From contig NZ_VUMI01000026.1 of assembly GCF_009696275.1 (NCBI RefSeq), positions 21,334 through 85,333 on the forward strand: DNA of 64,000 nt. The letters are read 5' to 3'. Of the stretch, positions 8,583 to 16,313 are shown in pieces. Numbering within the stretch: position 1 is the stretch's first letter; every line of letters starts with the position of its first letter. The position numbers and the translations under genes are program-made. Under the pieces are notes generated by a model. It made no database searches and had not been told where the DNA came from. It saw only the letters and a program-made list of their open reading frames with translations. The stretch is from Eisenbergiella porci. Lineage in GTDB: Bacteria > Bacillota > Clostridia > Lachnospirales > Lachnospiraceae.

Positions 8583-9512
8583 ATGAAAACGAAAAAAAAG
8601 AGAAAGAAAGGAACAACAATGAGGGCATTGCGGCGTGATATATCGCTCTGGCTTTTCTGCATACCGGGCGTCGTGCTGACTTTCATTTTCAGCTATATTC
8701 CGATGTACGGCGTACAGCTGGCGTTCCGCAGGTACAATGCGAAAGCGGGGATTTGGGGAAGCCCGTGGGTGGGACTGTATTATTTCAAAAGGTTTTTTGA
8801 ATCCCCCTATTTTTCATCAACAATTAAGAATACGCTTGTTCTGAGCCTGTACGGCCTGATCGTGTCCTTTCCGATCCCCATTATCCTGGCGTTGCTGCTG
8901 AATTCATTCCGGCACAAAAAATACAGGAAGCTGATTCAGACGGTTACCTATGCACCGAACTTTATTTCCACGGTGGTCATGTGCGGTATGATTATCCTGT
9001 TTTTATCCCCTTCGGTTGGTGTTATCAATAATATTATACAGTTTTTCGGGGGAGATCCTGTCAACTTTATGGCGAAAAAAGAATATTGGAGACACATTTA
9101 CGTATGGACTGGTATCTGGCAGGGAATGGGCTGGAGTTCGGTCATTTATTTTGCGGCTCTTTCCGGAATCAGCCCTGAGCTGCATGAGGCGGCCAAATGT
9201 GACGGCGCCACAAAGCTGCAGCTTATCAGGCATATTGACCTGCCCTCCATTATGCCTACGGCAACGGTCCTGCTGATTATGAACTGCGGCAGTATCCTTT
9301 CCATAGGTTTCGAGAAGGCGTATCTGCTGCAGAACGACCTGAATCTGAACGTATCGGAAATCATTTCCACATATGTATACAAGGTCGGCCTTATTAATAA
9401 CGACATGTCCTATTCCACGGCAATCGGGCTTTTTAATACACTGGTCAATCTGGTAATGCTGCTGATTGTTAACAAAGCCGCGGATAAACTTTCAGGCAAC
9501 AGCCTTTGGTAG
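8583..9512 (+). CDS. Carbohydrate ABC transporter permease 1 (LplB/MalF class)
   Basis: This 309-residue inner-membrane permease belongs to the CUT1 class of sugar importers, LplB/YtcP-like subgroup. It has a basic N-terminus, a first helix around SLWLFCIPGVVLTFIFSYIP, about five more helices, and the ATPase-contacting EAA loop seen as ELHEAAKCDGATKLQLIRHI. AGGGAGAAG gives a good ribosome site 6-7 bases before ATG 8583. It is followed 13 bases later by the second permease and then by a lipoprotein binding protein. No ATPase is encoded nearby, which is common in this class because a shared MsmK-type ATPase is used. The substrate is inferred from the linked enzymes to be a fucose-containing oligosaccharide or glycopeptide. 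Confidence 0.93.
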   Translation: MKTKKKRKKGTTMRALRRDISLWLFCIPGVVLTFIFSYIPMYGVQLAFRRYNAKAGIWGSPWVGLYYFKRFFESPYFSSTIKNTLVLSLYGLIVSFPIPIILALLLNSFRHKKYRKLIQTVTYAPNFISTVVMCGMIILFLSPSVGVINNIIQFFGGDPVNFMAKKEYWRHIYVWTGIWQGMGWSSVIYFAALSGISPELHEAAKCDGATKLQLIRHIDLPSIMPTATVLLIMNCGSILSIGFEKAYLLQNDLNLNVSEIISTYVYKVGLINNDMSYSTAIGLFNTLVNLVMLLIVNKAADKLSGNSLW

Positions 9513-9525
9513 GAGGAACAACGAG

Positions 9526-10456
9526 ATGACAGAACCTAAAATAGCTCCCAGGAAAAAGAAGATGAAACGCTGCAAAGAAGACGTGATCTTCGATACGGTT
9601 GTTTTTATTGTACTGACTCTGATTCTGCTGATTGTGGCATATCCGCTTTACTGGGTGGTGATTTCTTCCATCAGCGATCCCAGCGCGGTGTCCGGCGGCA
9701 AGGTAATCTTAAGGCCGATTGGATTCACATTGAACGGCTATGCGGAGGTGTTTAAAAACAGCGCCGTTATGAAAGGCTTTTTTAACTCCATTATTTACAC
9801 GGTCTGCGGCGTGTGCATCAATCTGGTGGTAACCCTGCCCACCGCTTATGCGCTTTCAAGGGACAGGTTCGGGGGAAAGAAAATTGTAACGCTTTTTTTA
9901 TATGGTCACCATGTTTTTCGGCGGCGGCCTGATCCCCACTTACCTGGTTATCCGCAACCTGCACATGCTCAATACCATATGGGCGCTGGTCCTGCCCGGC
10001 TGCCTGAGCGTATACAACATGATTGTGGCGAGAACCTTTTTCAAATCCAATATTTCTGAAGAACTGTATGAGGCGGCGGAAATCGACGGCTGTACCCAGG
10101 GACAGTTTTTCTTCAGGATTGCCCTTCCGCTTTCCGCGGCCATTACGGCGATTTTGGTTCTTTATTACGGCGTAGGGCATTGGAATTCCTATTTTTCCGC
10201 GTTGGTTTATATTTCTGATTCCGAAAAATATCCGCTGCAGCTGGTGCTGCGTAATATCCTGATTACAAATGAAACGGCGCTGGCGCAGACCGCCACGACA
10301 GAAGCGGCCAGGGCTGCGCTCAGGGAAAAACAGCAGCTGATTGACGTTATGAAATATTCCCTGATTATTATCAGCAGTATCCCGGTTCTGCTTTTATACC
10401 CTTTTATACAGAAGTATTTTGTCAAGGGAGTAATGATTGGTTCCCTGAAGGGCTGA
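9526..10456 (+). pseudogene. Carbohydrate ABC transporter permease 2 (LplC/MalG class), frameshifted
   Basis: This is the second permease of the importer, about 309 codons in all, split over two frames. AGGAGG precedes ATG 9526, and the first frame gives the N-terminal helices up to GGKKIVTLF near 9897. The correct continuation, MVTMFFGGGLIPTYLVIRNL, is one base out of register from 9902, then runs to the stop at 10456 with the EAA loop ELYEAAEIDGCTQGQFFF. The switch falls on a run of seven T (9893-9899). Removing one T restores a full-length protein, so this may be a sequencing error, a phase-variable tract, or a real lesion. If real, the importer is inactive unless slippage restores the frame. 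The flanking genes are intact, which favours a recent change or error. Confidence 0.85.
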
Positions 10457-10548
10457 CGCATTGCGGTGTTTACCGGCAGAAGGCCGGATGAATACAGGCA
10501 GCTGCAGCCAAAGGGCGGCTGCCAATATATAAAACAGGAGGAAAAAGA

Positions 10549-12177
10549 ATGAAAAAGAAAGCGGTTGCGTTAGTGCTGGCGGCGGCAATGTGTGTGACGT
10601 CCCTGGCAGGCTGCGGCAGCAGCACTGCAAGTACAACGGAAAATGCATCGGGGGAGGTATCGGAGGCTGTCGTGGATGAAAGCGGCAAGGTGGACGGCGT
10701 CATGTATAAGGTGGGGCTGCCGCTGGTGGATGAGGGAACCTACGGCTTTTCCATTTTCTGCGACGATTCCAAGGAAAAACCTGAATACTATATGCTTGAT
10801 GAGTTCAAGAAGCAGACCAACGTGGATGTTGAAATGCGTATCTTCCCTTATGAAACGGCTACAGAGAGACTGAATCTGGATTTGAACTCGGGAGATTACG
10901 CGGATGTCGTTGGCGGATGGACATTAAGCGACAGTATGATCCTGACCTATGGCGTGAATCAGGGGGTATTTATTCCTCTGGAGGATTATTTTGCCGAGTA
11001 CTGCCCCAGAATTACAGAAATCCTGGATCTGCCCGGCGTAAGGGAGGAAATGACGGCTCCGGACGGACATATCTATGCCATTCCCTATGTCTGTGACGAT
11101 ACCAAGGTAGGCTATTCTCCTTATATCAACGGCAGATGGCTGAAAAATGTGGGGATGGACATGCCCACAACAACGGAAGAGTTCGAAGCCGTGTTAAAGG
11201 CGTTCAAGGAACAGGACGCGAACGGGAACGGAGATCCTAACGATGAAATCCCGTTTTCCGCAGACCCCAACAATAAGCATATTGAATCGATGACCGGCTG
11301 GTTCGGACTGCCCATGGGAAAATCTGGTATAGGAATCCTGGATGAGGAAGTGGTATTTGCAGGCGCAAGCAGCACCTACCGGGAATTTTTAAGCTGGTTC
11401 AACAGCCTGTATGAGCAGGGATTGATCGACCTGGAGATTTTCACACAGGACAGCTCCACCTGGGAAGGCAAAGGAAACCGTGATCTTTACGGGGTTTCCA
11501 TCGCATACGGCAGCGGTGAGTTCTCCGGTATTGTTGTGGAGGGCGGAGAAAAGAGTGAGTTCGATGTGCTCCCCGTACTGAATACGGATAAAGGGGGCAT
11601 GTGGATGAGAGATACCAACGGCTTCAGTGTGTACAGGACACAGGCGGTTATTACCGATAACGCTGAGCATCCCGAAGTGATCTGCCGCTGGTTTGACAAT
11701 GCATTCCAGCTGGAAAACGGTATCGGATGTAACAGAGGCCCTGTAGGAACCGTTGTATTCAAGGAAGACGACGGCTACCGTGCCATTGATGTAAAGACTC
11801 TTCCAGAGGAGGATCAGGAAAAATTCAGCTGGGGAAACCTGTGGCCGCAGTCTCTGCCCAAATATATGCCTTCCGGCTTTAAATACATCGAGGATCATCC
11901 CACCTATAATGAAAAGAAGGTTATGGAAGACACCTATGAGCCTTATCTGACCAAGACTACCATTCCTTCTTTCTGGATCCCGCTTGACAAAATCGACAGA
12001 TATTCCGACATCGCAAGCGCGCTCACCGATTACTTCAACCAAAGACAGGCAATGTTCATTTCCGGCGAAATGGATATTGACGATGACGCACAGTGGCAGA
12101 GCTATGTTGACGGTCTGTATGCGCTGGGACTGGAAGACTGGATGGATGTCCGCGGTATTGAAAAAGTAGTGGAATAA
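10549..12177 (+). CDS. Extracellular solute-binding lipoprotein (LplA class)
   Basis: This 542-residue binding protein of the sugar ABC importer has a lipoprotein signal with hydrophobic core ALVLAAAMCVTSL and lipobox LAGC (Cys22), followed by a Ser/Thr/Glu-rich linker. The mature protein shows type-1 binding-protein features such as TTTEEFEAVLKAFKEQD and an EF-like DANGNGDPNDEIP calcium loop. The large size (over 500 aa) is typical of the LplA/family-1 group that captures oligosaccharides or glycoconjugates. AGGAGG stands 8 bases before ATG 10549. The 92-base gap from the permease holds a GGCAGC/GCTGCC hairpin that may limit read-through or protect mRNA. The ligand is not evident from sequence. 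Confidence 0.93.
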   Translation: MKKKAVALVLAAAMCVTSLAGCGSSTASTTENASGEVSEAVVDESGKVDGVMYKVGLPLVDEGTYGFSIFCDDSKEKPEYYMLDEFKKQTNVDVEMRIFPYETATERLNLDLNSGDYADVVGGWTLSDSMILTYGVNQGVFIPLEDYFAEYCPRITEILDLPGVREEMTAPDGHIYAIPYVCDDTKVGYSPYINGRWLKNVGMDMPTTTEEFEAVLKAFKEQDANGNGDPNDEIPFSADPNNKHIESMTGWFGLPMGKSGIGILDEEVVFAGASSTYREFLSWFNSLYEQGLIDLEIFTQDSSTWEGKGNRDLYGVSIAYGSGEFSGIVVEGGEKSEFDVLPVLNTDKGGMWMRDTNGFSVYRTQAVITDNAEHPEVICRWFDNAFQLENGIGCNRGPVGTVVFKEDDGYRAIDVKTLPEEDQEKFSWGNLWPQSLPKYMPSGFKYIEDHPTYNEKKVMEDTYEPYLTKTTIPSFWIPLDKIDRYSDIASALTDYFNQRQAMFISGEMDIDDDAQWQSYVDGLYALGLEDWMDVRGIEKVVE

Positions 12178-12183
12178 AAGCTG

Positions 12184-12315
12184 TGCCTGCGCGGGCAGGC
12201 AGCATATGCATGCCGGCATAAAACCGCCAGGACGGCGGTAAGCTGGAAAGAAGCTTTATAAATAGTTGAACAGATAAATCCCTGCCGCCTTGTCATTGGG
12301 CGACAGGGGATTTTT
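12184..12315 (+). terminator. Two hairpins and an intrinsic terminator after the binding protein
   Basis: Three stems follow the binding-protein gene: TGCCTGC/GCAGGCA (12184-12201), ACCGCC/GGCGGT (12223-12239), and a terminator-like hairpin at 12276-12315 whose arms AATCCCTG and CAGGGGATT are followed by TTTTT. The fucosidase genes start only 27 bases later with no promoter between, so they must be reached by partial read-through. The arrangement suggests stepped expression, with transporter mRNA more abundant than enzyme mRNA. Confidence 0.7.
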
Positions 12316-12341
12316 GGAGTTTGGAAGCGGAGGGGAATTTT

Positions 12342-13631
12342 ATGATGCAGGAATGGTTCAGAAAGGCCAGGCTTGGGATTTTTATACACTATGGCATTTA
12401 TGCGGTGGGGGATGTATCGGAATCCTGGTCCTTTCATAATGGGAATATTTCCTATGAAAATTATATGAAGCAGTGCGGGGGCTTTACCGCCTCCCGGTAT
12501 GATCCGGCGGCCTGGGCGGAGCTTTTTAAAAAAGCAGGCGCGCAGTATGTGGTCATGACGTCCAAGCATCACGACGGCGTGGCTCTTTTTGATACGAAAT
12601 ACAGTGATTTGAACGTGGTGAAGAAAACGCCGGCAGGCAGGGATCTGGTAAAGGAATATGTGGAGGCGATGAATGCCGCGGGGCTGAAGACCGGGATTTA
12701 TTTTTCGTTGATTGACTGGTCGGATCCCCGCTACCGCAGCATTTATCCGGAAGGGGCGAAGCGGGAGGACTGCCTGAAGGATATTTATGGTTCCCCGGCC
12801 GGCGGGGAGGAGGACTATGGAAAGTGGGAGGAGTTTCTGGAATTCAACAATAATCAGCTCAGGGAATTAATGACAAATTACGGAACTGTGGATTTGCTCT
12901 GGTTTGATGGAGACTGGGAACGGAGCGCGGCACAGTGGAAAATGCCTCAGTTCCGGGAATATCTTCACAGCCTGAATCCCAATGTGGTGCTGAATTCCCG
13001 GATGCAGGGCTATGGCGACTATGGGACGCCGGAGCAGGGCATCCCCCTTTACGGCCCGGAAGGGGAATGGGAGTTCTGTACCACCATCAATGATTCCTGG
13101 GGCTATCGGCCCAGCGATAACGATTATAAGACCAGCGGGCAGATTATCCGTATGTTCTGCGACTGTATCACGCTGGGCGGAAGGCTTCTTTTGGATGTGG
13201 GGCCAAAGGAGGACGGCACGCTGGATGAGCGGCAGGAAAAGGTGCTGCTGGATCTGGGAAGCTGGATCCATGATCATGAGGAAGCAGTGTATCCTACGGG
13301 AAAGGGTTTAAGCTACCATCAGTTTCTGGGAGGCAGCACGCTGTCCGCGGATCAGCAGGTCCTTTATCTTTTCCTGTATGACAAACCGCTGGAAAGCGTA
13401 TGCGTCAAAGGGGTGAAGACACCTGTAAAAAGAGTGACGGCGCTGCACAGCGGCCAGGAGCTTCATTTTTCCTATACCGGCTCACTGCCGTGGAGCGGCA
13501 TCCCGGGGACACTGTGGATTTGGGCGCAGGATTTGCAGACCCATCCCTTTGCCACGGTGCTGAAGGTGGAGCTGGAAGGAAAAATTACTTATAATCTGGG
13601 ACATGGAGAAGTGGTGACGAATAATGACTGA
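12342..13631 (+). CDS. GH29 alpha-L-fucosidase (first)
   Basis: This is a retaining alpha-L-fucosidase of family GH29, about 429 aa, removing terminal fucose from glycans. Family features in order: FRKARLGIFIHYGIYAV near the N-terminus, the SKHHDGVALFDTKYSDLNV block, the nucleophile Asp in TVDLLWFDGDWE, and GGRLLLDVGPKEDGTL before the C-terminal beta-domain. There is no signal peptide, so it acts in the cytosol on imported substrate. ATG 12342 has GGAGGGG six bases upstream and is preferred over the upstream 12321. The stop overlaps the second fucosidase start by 8 bases. The two fucosidases differ enough to prefer different linkages, for example alpha-1,2/3/4 versus core alpha-1,6; this is inference. 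Confidence 0.93.
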   Translation: MMQEWFRKARLGIFIHYGIYAVGDVSESWSFHNGNISYENYMKQCGGFTASRYDPAAWAELFKKAGAQYVVMTSKHHDGVALFDTKYSDLNVVKKTPAGRDLVKEYVEAMNAAGLKTGIYFSLIDWSDPRYRSIYPEGAKREDCLKDIYGSPAGGEEDYGKWEEFLEFNNNQLRELMTNYGTVDLLWFDGDWERSAAQWKMPQFREYLHSLNPNVVLNSRMQGYGDYGTPEQGIPLYGPEGEWEFCTTINDSWGYRPSDNDYKTSGQIIRMFCDCITLGGRLLLDVGPKEDGTLDERQEKVLLDLGSWIHDHEEAVYPTGKGLSYHQFLGGSTLSADQQVLYLFLYDKPLESVCVKGVKTPVKRVTALHSGQELHFSYTGSLPWSGIPGTLWIWAQDLQTHPFATVLKVELEGKITYNLGHGEVVTNND

Positions 13632-15126
13632 GGATATGATGGAAAAATTGCAGACAGCAGATGAATTGACAGAGGAAATCCCTGACAGCGCGGCAGGGGA
13701 AAATGAAGAAGCGCCGGAGGAGAAAATTGTACAGGGAGTACATAATTACAGCGCCGCGGAGGGCTATGTCCGGCCCACGGATCCCAAGGTGCTGGAGAAG
13801 CTGGAATGGTTCCAGGATCAGAAGCTTGCGCTGATGATGCACTGGGGACCATATTCCCAGCTGGGAGTGGTGGAGTCCTGGGCGCTTTCCGACGCGGATG
13901 CCGGCTGGTCAAGAACCGACATCGACTGGGAGGCTGACGGCAGAAGCTTTAAAGAACAGTATTTCGGGCTGAACAAAACCTTTAATCCCATCCGCTTCGA
14001 TCCGGAAAAGTGGGCGGAAACCGCTGCCGAAGCAGGAATCCGCTATCTGGTATTTACGACGAAGCATCACGATGGCTTCTGCATGTGGGACAGCAAGTAT
14101 TCCGATTACAAAATCACCGGAGAGGACTGCCCTTTCCATACCCACAGATATGCGGATATCTGCGGGCATCTGTTCGAAGCCTTCCGGAAAAAGGGGATGG
14201 GGATTGCCGCCTATTTTTCCAAGGCGGACTGGCATACGGACAGCTATTGGGCGAAGGGGTTTCCCAGAGGGGAATATATGTGGAGAGGACCTTCCTATGT
14301 TCCGGCGGAGCATCCGGAGGAATGGGAACGTTTTGTGGCCTATACCCAGAACCAGATCCGGGAGCTGGCGGCAAATTATGGAAAGCTGGATATCATGTGG
14401 TTTGACGCCGGGTGGGTCTGCCCCCAGGCAGGCCAGGATATCCGTCTGGGCGAGGTGATCGAGGAAATCAGAAGGTGGCAGCCGGGCATGCTGTGCGCGG
14501 ACCGCACGGTGGGCGGCCCTTATGAAAATTATATTACGCCGGAGCAGTGCGTGCCGGAGGAACCGCTGGGAGTGCCGTGGGAGAGCTGCATTACACTGGG
14601 GACCTCCTTCTCCTTTGCCTATGAGGATACCTATAAAACGCCGCGGGAGGTAATCTGCCTGCTTGTTGACATCGTGGCCAAGGGCGGTAATCTGGCAATT
14701 AATGTGGGGCCTCAGCCGGACGGCAGACTCCCCAAAGGTGCGGTTGCATCCCTGAAGGGAATGGGCGAATGGCTGAAGGTATACGGCGAGGCCATATACG
14801 GCACTCGTGTCTGCGATCCTTATAAAAAGGGGAATATCGCCTTTACCCGGAAAAAGGATGAGGATATTCTTTATGCGCTGGAGCTGTTCCCCGATGAAAA
14901 AACGGTGGTTCCGGAGGTGGTGCTGCTGCCTTTTACGGAGGATGTGATCGAAAGCATCGTAAAGGTGACGATGCCTGACAGCGGTGAGAGCATTCCCTTT
15001 ACCCGGCAGAAAAGCGGGATTCTGGTAAAACCGCCCCGCAGGCCTTTGGATACGGCGCCGATCGCCAGAGTATACAGGATAGAAAGAAAGCGCAGGAGCG
15101 CGCGGACAGGAGAAGAAAGAAGATGA
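13624..15126 (+). CDS. GH29 alpha-L-fucosidase (second)
   Basis: This second GH29 enzyme (500 aa) overlaps its neighbours on both sides (8 and 4 bases), marking translational coupling. An acidic, low-complexity N-terminal extension of about 45 residues, rich in Glu, precedes the catalytic barrel. The barrel starts with LEWFQDQKLALMMHWGPYSQ, then TTKHHDGFCMWDSKYSDYKI, the nucleophile Asp in KLDIMWFDAGWV, and GGNLAINVGPQPDGRLP. There is no signal peptide. The WESCITLGTSFSFAYEDTYK region replaces the equivalent segment of the first enzyme, so the active-site rim differs. The pair probably strips differently linked fucose residues from one imported substrate. The extra N-terminal tail has no function I can name. 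Confidence 0.92.
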   Translation: MTEDMMEKLQTADELTEEIPDSAAGENEEAPEEKIVQGVHNYSAAEGYVRPTDPKVLEKLEWFQDQKLALMMHWGPYSQLGVVESWALSDADAGWSRTDIDWEADGRSFKEQYFGLNKTFNPIRFDPEKWAETAAEAGIRYLVFTTKHHDGFCMWDSKYSDYKITGEDCPFHTHRYADICGHLFEAFRKKGMGIAAYFSKADWHTDSYWAKGFPRGEYMWRGPSYVPAEHPEEWERFVAYTQNQIRELAANYGKLDIMWFDAGWVCPQAGQDIRLGEVIEEIRRWQPGMLCADRTVGGPYENYITPEQCVPEEPLGVPWESCITLGTSFSFAYEDTYKTPREVICLLVDIVAKGGNLAINVGPQPDGRLPKGAVASLKGMGEWLKVYGEAIYGTRVCDPYKKGNIAFTRKKDEDILYALELFPDEKTVVPEVVLLPFTEDVIESIVKVTMPDSGESIPFTRQKSGILVKPPRRPLDTAPIARVYRIERKRRSARTGEERR

Positions 15127-16313
15127 TGAGGTTAATCGGCTATGTGGGCGCAAGGGATCTTTCCGTCATAACGGAGGAAGATATCCGGTGCCTGGATGTA
15201 ATCAATATTGCCTTTGGGCAGGTACGGGACGCTTGCATGGTTTGGGACGGGCAGGCCTGCAGGCCTGCGCTGGAGCGTATCCGGAAGATAAAACCCGGTA
15301 TTAAAATCCTGCTTTCCGCAGGCGGCTGGGGCGCGGATGGTTTTTCCCAGGCGGCGCTGACGGCACAGGGCAGGGAAAGCATGGCGGCGAGCGCTGCTGC
15401 GCTGGTGACGGAATACGGGCTGGACGGTATAGATATTGACTGGGAGTATCCGGGAATGGCCCTGTCGGGAATCGGCTCCCATGTGAAGGATAAGGAAAAT
15501 TTTACGCTGCTTTTGCAGGCGGTGAGAGAAGGGCTGGACGCTGTCGGCGGAGGATATATGCTGACCACTGCGGCTGGCGGGGATTCCTATTTTACCAGGC
15601 AGACCAACATGAAAGAAGCGGCTGTTTTTCTGGACTATGTCCAGCTGATGACTTATGATCTGCAGGGCGGCTTCCAGAAAGTGACCGGGCACCATGCGGC
15701 GCTGCGTCCCGGAAACTGCAGCCTGTTTGACGCCTGTGTTGACAAGGCGGTCAAGGCCTTTCTGGCGGCGGGGGTCCCGGCGGAAAAGCTGGTGGTTGGC
15801 GTTCCCTTTTATTCCCGGAAATGGGAAGGCGTGAAGGGAGGCGGCCCAGGACTGGGCCAGGAGGCAGAGACCGTGGGCGGCTACGGGCCGGATTACGGCA
15901 GCCTGACAGCGGATTATATCAACAAAAACGGATTTATCCGTTACTGGGATGAGGAAGCGTCATCGCCCTATCTGTTTGACGGAAGCACCTTTATCAGCTA
16001 TGAGGACGAGGAGTCCATGGCGCTTAAGGTGAGATACGCGGAAGAAAATGGCCTGGGCGGCATCATGTACTGGGAATACCGCTGTGACGGGACAGGGACG
16101 CTGACCGGCTTCCTGCGGCGGGAACTGGACAGGGGGCTGTGCCCTGGGGGGAAACAGGAACCGGGCAGGGGGCCATGCCCTGGAGTGGAACAGGAACCGG
16201 GCAGGAGGCCATGCCCTGGAGTGGCTCAGGAACCAGGCTGGGGACTGTGCCCTGGAGTAGTTCAGGAACCGGAGGTAAACCGGGGCGGGGAGGCGGCGCA
16301 TGAAAGCGACTGA
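15123..16313 (+). CDS. GH18 glycosidase (chitinase/endo-beta-N-acetylglucosaminidase type) with C-terminal repeats
   Basis: This is a family-18 glycoside hydrolase, which cuts GlcNAc-beta-1,4-GlcNAc or related bonds by substrate-assisted catalysis. The signature DGIDIDWEYP is at residues 101-110 with catalytic acid Glu108; the SAGGWG strand and VQLMTYDLQG complete the active site. There is no signal peptide, so it is cytosolic. It overlaps the preceding fucosidase by 4 bases and the next gene by 14. In this setting the likely target is the chitobiose core of an N-glycan or a GlcNAc oligomer; exact specificity cannot be read. The barrel ends near residue 335 and is followed by four tandem 12-residue Cys-Pro-Gly repeats, an unusual tail for a cytosolic GH18. 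Confidence 0.9.
   Translation: MMRLIGYVGARDLSVITEEDIRCLDVINIAFGQVRDACMVWDGQACRPALERIRKIKPGIKILLSAGGWGADGFSQAALTAQGRESMAASAAALVTEYGLDGIDIDWEYPGMALSGIGSHVKDKENFTLLLQAVREGLDAVGGGYMLTTAAGGDSYFTRQTNMKEAAVFLDYVQLMTYDLQGGFQKVTGHHAALRPGNCSLFDACVDKAVKAFLAAGVPAEKLVVGVPFYSRKWEGVKGGGPGLGQEAETVGGYGPDYGSLTADYINKNGFIRYWDEEASSPYLFDGSTFISYEDEESMALKVRYAEENGLGGIMYWEYRCDGTGTLTGFLRRELDRGLCPGGKQEPGRGPCPGVEQEPGRRPCPGVAQEPGWGLCPGVVQEPEVNRGGEAAHESD
16134..16277 (+). repeat. Four tandem 36-base repeats coding CPG-QEPG units
   Basis: Within the GH18 gene, four direct repeats of 36 bases encode 12-residue units of the form (G/R)-(L/P)-CPG-x-x-QEPG-x, at residues about 338-385. Units differ at a few positions only. The period is a multiple of three, so copy number can change without frameshift. 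Each unit carries one Cys. Confidence 0.85.
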
